A stretch of 64,000 nt of DNA from Actinomycetes bacterium (GCA_023396115.1 JAEWXC010000002.1:1-64000), one strand, 5' to 3'; numbered from the stretch's first letter, positions 27,295-36,124 are shown. Notes: a model not told the origin generated them from the sequence alone. Numbers and translations are program-made.

Positions 27295-28362
27295 GTGGAA
27301 GAACTGACCGCCCACGCCCCCGGCCGCGTGAACCTGATCGGCGAGCACACCGACTACAACGGGGGCACCTGCCTGCCCCTGGCCATCGGGCTGGGCACCA
27401 CGGTCCGGGTCCGGCCCCGCTCCGACGACCGGTTCGTGCTCGTCTCGCACCCCCACGACGCGTGGCCCGGTGGCCGCTGGGAGGGCAGCACGCATGACCT
27501 CGAGCCGGGCCGGGTCACCAGCTGGCCCGCGTACGTGCTCGGCGTCTTCTGGGCCCTGGGGCACACCCACGGGGCCGACGTCGAGATCACCTCCACGGTG
27601 CCCGGGGGCGCCGGCCTGTCCAGCTCCGCGGCCCTGGTCTGCTCCGTGGCGCGGGCGTTGAGCCCGGCACCGGCCGAGGAGCTCGTCGCCCCGACCATCG
27701 CCGCCGAGACCCAGTTCGTGGGTGCCCCGACCGGCGGGCTGGACCAGACGGTGAGCCTGCTCGCCCGCGCCGGTCACGCCCTGGAACTGGACTTCGCCAC
27801 CGGAACCCGCGTGCACGTCCCCTGGACCCCGGAGAGCGCCGGCCTGCACCTGGTGGTGATCGACACCCGCACCACGCACGCGCACGCCGACGGCGGGTAC
27901 GCCGCCCGGCGCGAGGAGTGCCACCGGGCCCGGACGGCGCTGGGTGTGGACCACCTGGCTGCGGCCGACCCCGGGGCCGTGGCGGTGCTGGAGGACCCGG
28001 TGCTGAAGCGACGTGCCCGGCACGTGGTCACCGAGGTCGCCCGGGTCGCGGCCACCGGCGCCGCGCTGCGGGCCGGTGACTGGGGCCGGGTGGGCGAGCT
28101 GTTCACCGCCTCCCACGACAGCCTGCGCGACGACTTCGAGGTGTCCTGCCCGGAACTGGACACCGCCGTCGTCGCGGCCGTGGACTCCGGGGCGGTGGGC
28201 GCCCGGATGACCGGCGGCGGGTTCGGGGGCAGCGCGATCGCCCTGACGCCCGACCCCGAGCGGACCGCTGCCCTGGTTGAACGGGCCTTCGCCGCTCGCG
28301 GGTGGACCGCCCCCCGCACGCACGACGCCCCCGCCGGGGCGGGGGCGTCGCGAGGGGCCTGA
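27295..28362 (+). CDS. galK: Galactokinase
   Basis: GHMP-family kinase that phosphorylates galactose at C1 with ATP (Leloir pathway). The 355 residues carry the galactokinase signature GRVNLIGEHTDYNGG at the N-terminus, the ATP motif PGGAGLSSSAAL and the third motif GARMTGGGFGGSAIAL. The GTG at 27295 is 7 bases after TAGGCT (27282-27287). No galE or galT is nearby. The last 13 codons form a perfect hairpin (28323-28350), which gives the protein an Ala/Gly tail outside the kinase fold. Confidence 0.94.
   Translation: MEELTAHAPGRVNLIGEHTDYNGGTCLPLAIGLGTTVRVRPRSDDRFVLVSHPHDAWPGGRWEGSTHDLEPGRVTSWPAYVLGVFWALGHTHGADVEITSTVPGGAGLSSSAALVCSVARALSPAPAEELVAPTIAAETQFVGAPTGGLDQTVSLLARAGHALELDFATGTRVHVPWTPESAGLHLVVIDTRTTHAHADGGYAARREECHRARTALGVDHLAAADPGAVAVLEDPVLKRRARHVVTEVARVAATGAALRAGDWGRVGELFTASHDSLRDDFEVSCPELDTAVVAAVDSGAVGARMTGGGFGGSAIALTPDPERTAALVERAFAARGWTAPRTHDAPAGAGASRGA
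28323..28350. terminator. Hairpin inside the 3' end of galK
   Basis: CGACGCCCCCGCC (28323-28335) and its exact complement (28338-28350) form a 13-bp stem with the stop codon 10 bases later. It faces the convergent fadE gene ending at 28381 and could stop transcription from both sides. Confidence 0.55.
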
Positions 28363-28380
28363 GAAGGCGTCAGACGTCGA

Positions 28381-29598
28381 TCACTTCAGCTGGGCGCTGG
28401 TCAGACCAAGCACCCGGCGGGCCACGATCAGCTGCTGGATCTGCTGGGTTCCCTCGAAGATGTCGAGGATCTTGGAGTCGCGCGACCACTTCTCCAGCAG
28501 CTCGTTCTCGCTGTACCCCAGCGTCCCGCACAGCTCGACGCAGGACAGGGTGACGTCGGAGCCCACCCGGCCGGCCTTCGCCTTGGCCATCGAGGCCTCC
28601 AGCGAGTTCGGCTTCCGGTTGTCGGCCATCCACGCCGCCTGCAGGGTGAGCAGCCGCCCGCCCTCCCAGTCCGACTCCAGCTGCAGGAACTTCGCGGCCG
28701 CGGCCGACTGCACCGTCGCCGGACGGTCGTAGTCGATCTCGACCCCGGCCTGCGCCAGCAGGTCGCGGGTCAGGTCGAGGGCGGCTCGGGCACACCCGAT
28801 CGCCATCGCCGCCACCAGCGGACGCGTGTTGTCGAACGTCGCCATCGCGCCGGCGAAGGATCGCTTGGTGTCGATCTCGGGGGTGCCGAGCAGGTTCTCG
28901 GCAGGGACCCGGCAGTCGGTGAAGGTGATCACCGCGGTGTCGGAGGCCCGGATGCCGAGCTTGTGCTCCAGGCGCTCCACCTTCATGCCCTCGGTGCCCT
29001 TGCGGACGACGAACGACTTGATCGCCGCGCGGCCCATCGACTTGTCCAGGGTGGCCCACACGACCACCGAGTCCGCGCGGTCGCCGGAGGTGACGAAGAT
29101 CTTCTCGCCGTTCAGGACGTACTCGTCGCCGTCCAGCACCGCGGTGGTGGTCAGCGCGGCGGAGTCGGACCCCATCGAGGGTTCGGTGATCGCCATCGCC
29201 GCCCAGGTGCCGTCGAAACGTGCCTGCTGCTCGGCGTCGGCCACCGAGGCGATCGCCGCGTTGCCCAGACCCTGCCGGGGCATCGCGAGCAGGAGCCCGG
29301 TGTCGCCCCAGCACATCTCGGCCACCGACAGCACCGAGGCCAGGTTGGCGCCGTTGCGCACCCCGCCGGTCTCCTCGCGCTGCGGCTTCTCCTGGCTGAC
29401 ACCCGTGGCACCGGCCCCCTCGGAGGCGCCGGAGTCGCTGAACCCGTCGATCAGGGAGGCCAGCATGTCCAGCTCGACCGGGTAGGCGTGCTCGGCCCGG
29501 TCGTACTTGCGCGAGATCGGCCGCAGCATGTTCATGGCGAGCTGGTGGGCCTGCTCGACCAGCATCTTGTGCTTCTTGGGAGTTTCGAGATTGATCAT
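28381..29598 (-). CDS. fadE23: Acyl-CoA dehydrogenase (FadE23-like)
   Basis: FAD-dependent enzyme that introduces the alpha-beta double bond into acyl-CoA, 405 residues. Visible parts: AITEPSMGSDSAAL (flavin/substrate strand), VLNGEKIFVTSG, and the C-terminal KILDIFEGTQQIQQ with the catalytic Glu. It is the downstream partner of a longer paralogue 15 bp upstream, the same order as fadE24-fadE23 in M. tuberculosis (Rv3139-Rv3140, from memory). Such adjacent pairs in actinobacteria usually form heteromers with one active subunit type. Start ATG at 29598. Confidence 0.88.
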   Translation of the reverse strand: MINLETPKKHKMLVEQAHQLAMNMLRPISRKYDRAEHAYPVELDMLASLIDGFSDSGASEGAGATGVSQEKPQREETGGVRNGANLASVLSVAEMCWGDTGLLLAMPRQGLGNAAIASVADAEQQARFDGTWAAMAITEPSMGSDSAALTTTAVLDGDEYVLNGEKIFVTSGDRADSVVVWATLDKSMGRAAIKSFVVRKGTEGMKVERLEHKLGIRASDTAVITFTDCRVPAENLLGTPEIDTKRSFAGAMATFDNTRPLVAAMAIGCARAALDLTRDLLAQAGVEIDYDRPATVQSAAAAKFLQLESDWEGGRLLTLQAAWMADNRKPNSLEASMAKAKAGRVGSDVTLSCVELCGTLGYSENELLEKWSRDSKILDIFEGTQQIQQLIVARRVLGLTSAQLK

Positions 29599-29613
29599 GT
29601 CGGTGCCCCGTCC

Positions 29614-30969
29614 TCAGACGAGGACGCCTCCTTCCATCAGCGAGACGGCACGCAGGTCGCGGTACCACCGCTCCACCGGGTGCTCCTTGACGAAGCCGTG
29701 GCCGCCGAGCAGCTGCACGCCGTCGAGACCGATCTTCATGCCGTGCCGGCTGCAGGCCTGGCGGGCCAGGGCGACCTCGCGGCCCACGTCCTTGCCCTGC
29801 GCCGCCCGGGAGGCGGCGCGGTAGGTCAGCAGCCGCATCGCCTGCAGTTCGATGGCGATGTCGGCGACCATGAACGCGACCGCCTGCCGGTGGCTGACCG
29901 GCTCCCCGAACGCCTCCCGGGTGTTGACGTAGTCGCGGGTGTAGTCGAGCACGGCCTGCCCGGTGCCCAGGGCGAGCGCGCACCAGCCGAGCCGGGAGAG
30001 CCGCACGGCCTCGCGGTAGGTCGATCCGTCGGCGCTGCCCAGGAGCTGCGCCGGGGCGTCGGTGAGGGTGAGCGTGGTGAGCGAGGCCGCCCGCAGACCC
30101 ATCGACGGGTCGGCCTCGACCTCCAGGCCCTCGCCGGAGGACTCCAGCAGGAACAGGGCGGGCTTCCCGTCGAGCTGGGCGCCCACGACGAAGAGCTCGG
30201 CCTCGGCGCCGCGCACCACCGCGGACTTGGTGCCGGTGATCCGGTAGCCGTCGCCGTCGCGGACCGCGGTCGTGGCCGGCGTCATCACGTCGAACAGCAC
30301 CGTGGGCTCGGACAGCACCAGCGCAGCGGCGGGCACTTGGTCGCCGGTGAAGACGGGCAGGTAGGTCTGCTGCTGCGCCTCGTCGCCCCACAGCGACAGC
30401 GCGGTCGCGACAGCGCCGGGGGCGAGTGCGGCCACCGCGATCCCCATGTCACCGGCGGCCAGTGCCTCGGCGACCAGGGTCCCGGCCACCGCGGAGCGCT
30501 CCTCGCTGATCCCGCCGAGCGACTCGGGCACGCCCAGGATCGGCAGGCCGATCTCGAGGCTGCCGGCGAGCACCTCCTGCGGCGTGGCACAGGCCTCGTC
30601 GGCCGCGGCCGCGGCAGGTCGGACCATCTCGGCAGCGAACTCGGAGACGACGTCGACGAGCATCTGCTCGTCCTCGGTCGGGGTCAGGTCGAAGACGCCG
30701 TGCGCGGAGGCGCCGGGCACCCGGGTACCGGCGGCGCCCTTCTTGCCGGCCCGGGCGAACTGGCGTCCGGCGGCGGTGGCGACCTTGAACCCGCCGCGGG
30801 TGGCGCTGAAGACCGCCCGCTCGGAGGTCTTGCGCAGCCCCCACCGGTCGAGGAGCTCGCTCTGGGCGAGGCGGTTGAGGGCGGCCACGGCGTAGCCGAT
30901 CGGGTCGCGTGTCTCGGTCGAGGCGAGGCCGTTGCGCCCGCCCGGCTTGAGGCTGTTGAGGAGTGCCAT
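29614..30969 (-). CDS. fadE24: Acyl-CoA dehydrogenase (FadE24-like)
   Basis: 451 residues with an extra N-terminal extension of about 75 residues before the dehydrogenase fold starts at LTPTEDEQML. Conserved parts are GIPxLGVPESLGG-like GLPILGVPESLGG, AALVLSEP, YREAVRLSRLG and VQLLGGHGFVKEHPVERWYRD. The C-terminus stops at SLMEGGVLV, just after the position of the catalytic loop. The ATG at 30969 is 6 bases after TACAGT (30976-30981) with no ribosome site, so the operon mRNA is probably leaderless. A palindromic operator overlaps that -10. Confidence 0.87.
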   Translation of the reverse strand: MALLNSLKPGGRNGLASTETRDPIGYAVAALNRLAQSELLDRWGLRKTSERAVFSATRGGFKVATAAGRQFARAGKKGAAGTRVPGASAHGVFDLTPTEDEQMLVDVVSEFAAEMVRPAAAAADEACATPQEVLAGSLEIGLPILGVPESLGGISEERSAVAGTLVAEALAAGDMGIAVAALAPGAVATALSLWGDEAQQQTYLPVFTGDQVPAAALVLSEPTVLFDVMTPATTAVRDGDGYRITGTKSAVVRGAEAELFVVGAQLDGKPALFLLESSGEGLEVEADPSMGLRAASLTTLTLTDAPAQLLGSADGSTYREAVRLSRLGWCALALGTGQAVLDYTRDYVNTREAFGEPVSHRQAVAFMVADIAIELQAMRLLTYRAASRAAQGKDVGREVALARQACSRHGMKIGLDGVQLLGGHGFVKEHPVERWYRDLRAVSLMEGGVLV

Positions 30970-30975
30970 GGAGAA

Positions 30976-30994
30976 ACTGTAACTCGGAGTTACA
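30976..30994 (-). promoter_or_regulatory. fadE operon -10 with overlapping palindromic operator
   Basis: TGTAACTCGGAGTTACA (30978-30994) has perfect 7-bp arms around CGG. The minus-strand -10 TACAGT (30976-30981) overlaps its proximal arm and is 6 bases from the start codon. The size and symmetry suit a TetR-family repressor; no such regulator gene is in the window. Confidence 0.65.
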
Positions 30995-31095
30995 CACTGC
31001 GCCACAACTTGGTGCAGGTGGTGTTCCGACCCGGCTCCCTGCCCGGGCCGACTACCGTGGCACCACGATCAGGCCACGGTGGCGGAGAGGTGACG

Positions 31096-31956
31096 ATGGC
31101 GCGCAGGAAGTCCGGTCCCGGCTCCGGTCGCGCCCGCACGACGGGTGGCCTGGAGAACGTGCGCGGGTGGATCCGCACCGGACTCAACGACCCCCGGGTG
31201 GCGGGATGGTTGGCCAAGCACCGGCGCCGCGACCTGCCCACCTACCTGACCGCGCTGGAGCAGGCCGGCCCGGCGGCGACGCTGGCCGATCCCGCCGGCG
31301 GAGTTGACTCCCGGTTGCACCTGGTGGAGCAGTGGTCCGAGACCGTGGAGGTGCTGGCCCGACCGGACACGTTGCCGAGCGTGCTGCGGGCCCGGTCCCG
31401 GCTCCGGGTGCACCCCGCCGCCCCGTGGGTCACCTCCGCCACGGCCGCGGCCGGTTCCGTGGCCGTGGTCGCCCAGGACGCCTCGCCGTGGGTCGAGGCC
31501 CCCGGGGTCCTGGGCGTGGTCGCCGTGACCGCCGGGCTCTCGGCCCTGGTCTTCCGGGCCCGGCCCACCCGCCGCGACCGACGGCACCGCCCCGCGGGCA
31601 CCCAGGCCGTGATCGCCCGGGCCGAGGCGCTGCTGGCCATCGGCGGTCCGGCCGCGCTCACCTCCTCCGACCCGGGCGCCACCGACCGGGTCTTCGGCGC
31701 GATGATCGGCACGGTCCGGGTGCTGGAGGAGCTCGAGCCCGAGCTCGCCGGCGACGGCGTGCTCGACGAGCACGGTGCCCTGGTGCGTGCCGAGACCCCG
31801 GCCGACGAGCAGGCCGTGGCCGAACTCCTCGAGCACCGCGCCGCGCTGGTGCACGGGTTGCTGGTGCTGGGCAGCCGGGGCCAGCAGGACCGCTCGGCGC
31901 AGCGGCGCGAGGAGGCCACCGCCTACCAGAGCATCCTCGACGACCTGGACCGCTGA
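31096..31956 (+). CDS. Protein of unknown function with two membrane segments
   Basis: 286 residues, not recognised. A basic N-terminus (MARRKSGPGSGRARTT) is followed by a helical region, two hydrophobic stretches between about 113 and 160 (VTSATAAAGSVAVVA and GVLGVVAVTAGLSALVF) forming a hairpin in the membrane, and a C-terminal helical domain (about 175-286) with several Leu/Glu-rich helices. GGAGAGG lies 8 bases before the ATG at 31096; a GTG two codons upstream is an alternative. A TACCGT at 31052-31057 could be its promoter. Divergent from the fadE operon. Confidence 0.7.
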   Translation: MARRKSGPGSGRARTTGGLENVRGWIRTGLNDPRVAGWLAKHRRRDLPTYLTALEQAGPAATLADPAGGVDSRLHLVEQWSETVEVLARPDTLPSVLRARSRLRVHPAAPWVTSATAAAGSVAVVAQDASPWVEAPGVLGVVAVTAGLSALVFRARPTRRDRRHRPAGTQAVIARAEALLAIGGPAALTSSDPGATDRVFGAMIGTVRVLEELEPELAGDGVLDEHGALVRAETPADEQAVAELLEHRAALVHGLLVLGSRGQQDRSAQRREEATAYQSILDDLDR

Positions 31957-32036
31957 TCCGGCCCGGCCCGTCCGGCCCGCTCGTCGGGTCCGGGCGGCTG
32001 TGCGCCGCTCCCCCGGCGCCACCTAGGATCACGGTC

Positions 32037-32639
32037 ATGGCCAGCGACCCCTCCGAGACCGTCCACGCACCCCACGGCGACCTGCCCGGTGGTGGCACCG
32101 TCCGCCCGATGACCCGGTGGGGTTCCGAAGTGATGCACCGGCCCCAGCAGCTGGTCACCTCCTTCGACCAGGCCCTGGCCGACCTGGCCGCCGACATGGT
32201 CGCCACGATGTACGCAGCCGACGGGGTCGGCCTGGCTGCCTGCCAGATCGGCGAGGACGTGGCGATGTTCGTCTTCGACTGCCCCGACGCCTCCGGCGAG
32301 CGCACCGTCGGCCTGGTCTGCAACCCGGTGCTGACCCTCCCGGAGGGCAAGGACCGCCGTCTCGACGCCGACGACGAGGGGTGTCTGTCCTACCCGGGCG
32401 CGTTCATCGAGTGCGCGCGCCCCGACGAGGCCTCGGTCACCGGCGTGGGCCTCGACGGCCAGCCGGTCGAGTTCTCCGGCGACGGCCTGCTGGCCCGCTG
32501 CCTGCAGCACGAGACCGACCACACCGTCGGGACGGTGTTCGGGGACCGGATCTCGGAGAAGGCCCGCAAGAAGCTGCGCAAGCAGCACGACCGCGCCGCC
32601 GACGAGTACCCCGCCGAGTGGCCCGCGGACGAGTCCTGA
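32037..32639 (+). CDS. def: Peptide deformylase
   Basis: Metal enzyme that removes the N-formyl group from new proteins, 200 residues. Motif I is GVGLAACQIG (63-70), motif II EGCLS (114-118, Cys ligand) and motif III QHETDH (158-162, two His ligands and catalytic Glu); Thr replaces the usual Ile in HEIDH. The C-terminus is Lys/Arg-rich. The ATG is 7 bases after TAGGAT (32024-32029), predicting a leaderless mRNA. Convergent with the TrmH-type gene. Confidence 0.95.
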   Translation: MASDPSETVHAPHGDLPGGGTVRPMTRWGSEVMHRPQQLVTSFDQALADLAADMVATMYAADGVGLAACQIGEDVAMFVFDCPDASGERTVGLVCNPVLTLPEGKDRRLDADDEGCLSYPGAFIECARPDEASVTGVGLDGQPVEFSGDGLLARCLQHETDHTVGTVFGDRISEKARKKLRKQHDRAADEYPAEWPADES

Positions 32640-32651
32640 GGGTCGGGCGAC

Positions 32652-33455
32652 TCAGCGGCGTGCGGTGACGTAGCAGGCCACCGCCGAGGCCGCGGCCACG
32701 TTGAGGGAGTCGATCCCGGCCTGCATCGGGATCACTGCCCGCCGGTCCGCGTCGCGCTGCCACGCCGCCGACAACCCGGGGCCCTCCGAGCCCAGCACCA
32801 GGGCGACCTTCTCCAGGCCGGCCACCGCCTGCTCGATCTCCACCGCGTCGTCGGCCAGGGTGAGGGCGACCGTGGTGAACCCGCGGGCCGAGAGGTCGCC
32901 CAGCGCCCCCTCCCAGCGCGGCAGCCGGGTCCACGGGACCTGGAAGACCGCCCCCATCGCCACCTTCACCGCGCGCCGGTACAGCGGGTCGGCGCACCGG
33001 GGTGAGAGCAGCACCGCGTCGAAGCCCAGGGCGGCACCGGAACGGAACACGGCGCCGACGTTGGTGTGGTCGACGACGTCCTCCAGGACCAGCACCGAGC
33101 GGGACCCGTCGAGCACCTCGTCCACCCCCGGCAGCGGCTTGCGGTGCAACGAGGCCAACGCCCCGCGGTGCACGTGGAACCCGGTGACCTCCTCGGCCAG
33201 CGCCTCCGACACCACGTAGCAGGGGGCGTCGGTGGTGGCCAGCACGTCGGCCAGCCCGTCGAGCCAGCGTTCGGCCATGAGGAACGACCGGGGCGCGAAC
33301 CCCGCCTCGACGGAACGCCGCACCACCTTCTCCCCCTCGGCCAGGAAGAGTCCGTGCTCGGCCTCGAGGTGCTTGCGCAGCGACACGTCGCGCAGGTCGC
33401 GGTAGTCGGCCAGGCGCGGGTCGGCCGCGTCGGTGACCGGGACGAGGACCGCCAT
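32652..33455 (-). CDS. SpoU/TrmH-family RNA 2'-O-methyltransferase
   Basis: 267 residues of the SPOUT class. The N-terminal substrate-binding part (LFLAEGEKVVRRSVEAG) is followed by the knotted SAM domain: motif 1 HTNVGAVFRSGAALG, motif 2 LVLGSEGPGLS, and motif 3 VIPMQAGIDSLNVAAASAVA. The target rRNA or tRNA site cannot be read from sequence. The ATG at 33455 overlaps the TGA of the upstream methylase gene (TGATG), so the two are co-translated; the longer upstream frame is only the shadow of that gene. Confidence 0.92.
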   Translation of the reverse strand: MAVLVPVTDAADPRLADYRDLRDVSLRKHLEAEHGLFLAEGEKVVRRSVEAGFAPRSFLMAERWLDGLADVLATTDAPCYVVSEALAEEVTGFHVHRGALASLHRKPLPGVDEVLDGSRSVLVLEDVVDHTNVGAVFRSGAALGFDAVLLSPRCADPLYRRAVKVAMGAVFQVPWTRLPRWEGALGDLSARGFTTVALTLADDAVEIEQAVAGLEKVALVLGSEGPGLSAAWQRDADRRAVIPMQAGIDSLNVAAASAVACYVTARR

Positions 33456-34696
33456 CAGTGGGTGAACCGCTCGGGGTGGGCGACCCGGACGACCTCGCCG
33501 ATCACGATGATCGCCGGCGGGCGCACCGACTCGGCGCGCAGCGTCTCGGCGAGCTCGCCGAGCCGGCACAGCACCACCCGCTCGGTGGGCATCGTGCCGT
33601 CCACGACGACCGCGACCGGGGTTCCGGCGTCACGACCGCCCTGCACCAGGACCGCGGCGATCGCGGGGGCGTTCTCGACGGCCATCAGCGCGACCACGGT
33701 GCCGCGCATCCGGGCCAGGGCCTCCCAGTCGACCAGGGACTCGGGGTCCCCGGGCGGCAGGTGGCCGGAGACGACGGTGAAGTCGTGGGTGACGCCGCGG
33801 TGGGTGACCGGGATCTGGGCGATGGCCGGGACCGCGATCGAGGAGCTCAGCCCCGGCACCACGGTGACCGGGACCCCGGCAGCCCGGCAGGCCTCGATCT
33901 CCTCGAAGCCGCGACCGAAGACGAAGTTGTCCCCGCCCTTGAACCGCACCACCCGCTGGCCCTCGCGCGCCCGCTCCACCAGCAGCTCGTTGATGTACTC
34001 CTGACGCGCCGAGCGGCCCCGCGGGAGCTTGGCAACGTCGATGAGCTCGGTGCTGGCCGGCAGCTCGTCGAGCAGCTCGCGGGGGGCCAGCCGGTCCGCG
34101 ACCACGACGTCGGCACTGGCCAGTGCGTGCCGCGCGGCGACGGTGACCAGTTCCGGGTCGCCCGGGCCTCCGCCGACCAGGACCACGCCGGGGGTCCGGT
34201 CCAGGGCGCCCTCGGCGACCAGGTGGCCGTCGCGCAGCGCGGTGACGATCCCGTCGCGCAGGGCCGCGGACTGGCGCGGCTCGCGGTTGCCGAGGACGGC
34301 CACCGTGACCGAGCCGTGCCGTCCGACCGCCGGCGTCCACGCGGTGGCGCGGGTGGCGTCGTCGGAGCGCACGCAGAAGATCCGCCGCTCCTCGGCGGCC
34401 GCCGAGACGGCCTCGTTGGCCTGCTGGTCGTCGGTCGCGGCGATCACGTACCAGGACTCGTCCAGGTGCTCGGCTGCGAACGCCTCGGCGTGCCAGGTGA
34501 ACTCGGCGAGCATTCCCTCCAGGGCCGGGGTCAGCTCGGGCGAGACCACGTGCACGTCGGCCTCGACGGCGATCAGCGCGGGCACCCGGCGCTGGGCGAC
34601 GTGTCCACCGCCGACGACCACGACCCTGCGGCCGGCGAGCCGCAGTCCGGCGGGGTAGACGTGCGGGTCGGTGGCGGCGGGGTTGGTCTCGTTCAC
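33455..34696 (-). CDS. Bifunctional siroheme/cobalamin precursor enzyme (CysG-like SUMT fusion)
   Basis: 413 residues with two modules. Residues about 15-165 are a precorrin-2 dehydrogenase-like Rossmann domain (GRRVVVVGGGHVAQRR). Residues about 168-410 are uroporphyrinogen-III C-methyltransferase with GVVLVGGGPGDPELVTVAA, VVADRL, RFKGGDNFVFGRG and VVPGLSSSIAVPA. It would make precorrin-2 and oxidise it towards siroheme or cobalamin, consistent with the B12-dependent MetH in this window. The GTG at 34696 has GGAGG only about two bases upstream, so the start is less certain. Divergent from the PEBP gene. Confidence 0.92.
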   Translation of the reverse strand: MNETNPAATDPHVYPAGLRLAGRRVVVVGGGHVAQRRVPALIAVEADVHVVSPELTPALEGMLAEFTWHAEAFAAEHLDESWYVIAATDDQQANEAVSAAAEERRIFCVRSDDATRATAWTPAVGRHGSVTVAVLGNREPRQSAALRDGIVTALRDGHLVAEGALDRTPGVVLVGGGPGDPELVTVAARHALASADVVVADRLAPRELLDELPASTELIDVAKLPRGRSARQEYINELLVERAREGQRVVRFKGGDNFVFGRGFEEIEACRAAGVPVTVVPGLSSSIAVPAIAQIPVTHRGVTHDFTVVSGHLPPGDPESLVDWEALARMRGTVVALMAVENAPAIAAVLVQGGRDAGTPVAVVVDGTMPTERVVLCRLGELAETLRAESVRPPAIIVIGEVVRVAHPERFTH

Positions 34697-34747
34697 CCCT
34701 CCATCATCCCTCGCCGGGTCCGGGCGCCGGTGGCTAGAGTCCAGAGC

Positions 34748-35269
34748 ATGAGCATCGAGCGACCCGTTGCCCCGAACCCCTACGAGTTCCTGCCGGCCAC
34801 CGCCTCGTTCGAGGTGAGCAGCACCGACGTGACCGACGGCCAGCCGTTGGCCGACGCGCAGGTCGCCGACTTGGGGAACACCTCGCCGCAGCTGTCCTGG
34901 AGCGGTGCACCGGAGGGGACCCGGTCGTACGTGGTCACCTGCTTCGACCCCGACGCGCCGACCCCCTCGGGTTTCTGGCACTGGGCCCTGGTGGACCTCC
35001 CGGCCGAGGTGACCTCGCTGGAGACGGGCGCGGCTGCGGGACCGCTGCCGGCGGGGGCGTTCCACCTGCGCCACGACGGTGGGGCGGCCGGCTTCATGGG
35101 TGCCGCTCCCCCGGCCGGTGACCACCCGCACCGCTACTTCTTCGTGGTGCACGCCGTGGGCGAGGAGACCCTGGGCATCGACGCCGACGCCTCCAACGCG
35201 GTGATGAGCTTCAACCTCGCGTTCAAGACGCTGGGCCGCGCGATCCTGCACGGCACCTACCAGCACTGA
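34748..35269 (+). CDS. YbhB/YbcL family PEBP-like protein
   Basis: 173 residues of the phosphatidylethanolamine-binding protein fold: NTSPQLSWSGAPEGTRSYV, TCFDPDAPTPSGFWHWALVDLP (DPDAP and WHW ligand-site motifs), HPHRYFFVVHAV and FNLAFKTLGRAILHGTYQH are diagnostic. No signal peptide. The ligand in bacteria is not established. The ATG at 34748 is 7 bases after TAGAGT (34735-34740). Followed by the palindrome at 35293-35330. Confidence 0.93.
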   Translation: MSIERPVAPNPYEFLPATASFEVSSTDVTDGQPLADAQVADLGNTSPQLSWSGAPEGTRSYVVTCFDPDAPTPSGFWHWALVDLPAEVTSLETGAAAGPLPAGAFHLRHDGGAAGFMGAAPPAGDHPHRYFFVVHAVGEETLGIDADASNAVMSFNLAFKTLGRAILHGTYQH

Positions 35270-35292
35270 TCCCCGCTCGCTCCCGACCTACC

Positions 35293-35330
35293 ACCGCCGG
35301 TTTCGCCAGATATCTGGTGAAACCGGCGGT
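35293..35330. repeat. 38-bp near-perfect palindrome
   Basis: Arms ACCGCCGGTTTC (35293-35304) and GAAACCGGCGGT (35319-35330) flank an inner palindrome CCAGATATCTGG (35306-35317); the one non-Watson-Crick pair is G-T at 35305/35318. As RNA it is a 19-bp stem with almost no loop, between two convergent genes. May act as a terminator or be a copy of a dispersed palindromic element. Confidence 0.7.
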
Positions 35331-35432
35331 TCTCGCGCTGAACATCGGCCGACAACCGCACATGTCCCACGACAGGTGTGACGGATGGGGCGGACGGGGC
35401 CGGTGTCGGTGAACGGGACCAAGGCGTGAGGC

Positions 35433-35462
35433 TGGGCGGGCGACCCCGGGGTCACCCGCCCA
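35433..35462. terminator. Second hairpin between convergent genes
   Basis: TGGGCGGG (35433-35440) plus GACCCC (35442-35447) pair with GGGGTC (35448-35453) and CCCGCCCA (35455-35462), one mismatch, eight bases before the flavin reductase stop. Confidence 0.5.
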
Positions 35463-35469
35463 CCGGACC

Positions 35470-36102
35470 TCAGGCCTGACCCAACCGCGCCAGCACGTCG
35501 CCGAACGGCGTCGGGTCGTCGAACTCCTGCTCCGCCGGCCGGTCGCGCCGGACCACGACGGGAGCCGGCGCTCCGCCCGGACCGGGCAGCAGCATCGAGG
35601 CCAGCTCGGTCGCGGCCCGCTCGACCCGGGCGCCCAGGTCACCCAGTCCCCCGCCGCCGAAGTCCTCGCTGGCCGCGAACACCGCGGTCGGCACCGGCAC
35701 CGCCTTCAGGTAGGCGAACAGCGGCCGCATCGCGAACTCGGTGACCAACGAGTGCCGGGCCGTGCCGGCGGTCGCGGCCAGCAGCACCGGCTTGCCGGCC
35801 AGCAGCTCGGGCTCGAGCACGTCGAAGAACGTCTTGAACAGCCCCGAGTAGGACGACGAGAACACCGGCGTGACCACGATCAGCGCGTCGGCGGCGCCCA
35901 CCTGCTCGATGGCCGTGGCCAGCTCCCCGGTGGGGAAGCCGGTGAGCAGGTGGTCGGCCAGGCTGTGGGCCAGACCGCGCAGCTCCACCACGTCCACGCG
36001 GGCGCCGGGCAGACGGTCCACGGTGGCCTCGGCGAGCCGGTCGGCCAGGAGCCGGGTGCTCGACGGGGTGCTCAGGCCGGCGGTGACGACCGTGATCTTC
36101 AT
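35470..36102 (-). CDS. NAD(P)H-dependent FMN reductase (CE1759 family)
   Basis: 210 residues of the flavodoxin-like FMN reductase fold: VVTAGLSTPSSTRLLADRL binds the FMN phosphate, VVTPVFSSSYSGLFKTFFDVL holds the isoalloxazine ring, and AATAGTARHS follows. It lies 67 bp after the LLM-type oxidoreductase gene on the same strand; the CE1758/CE1759 pair is conserved in actinobacteria, so this enzyme likely supplies reduced FMN to the other. AAGGAG precedes the ATG by 8 bases. Substrate of the pair is unknown. Confidence 0.9.
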   Translation of the reverse strand: MKITVVTAGLSTPSSTRLLADRLAEATVDRLPGARVDVVELRGLAHSLADHLLTGFPTGELATAIEQVGAADALIVVTPVFSSSYSGLFKTFFDVLEPELLAGKPVLLAATAGTARHSLVTEFAMRPLFAYLKAVPVPTAVFAASEDFGGGGLGDLGARVERAATELASMLLPGPGGAPAPVVVRRDRPAEQEFDDPTPFGDVLARLGQA

Positions 36103-36124
36103 CAGGTTGCTCCTTGGTGCGGGG

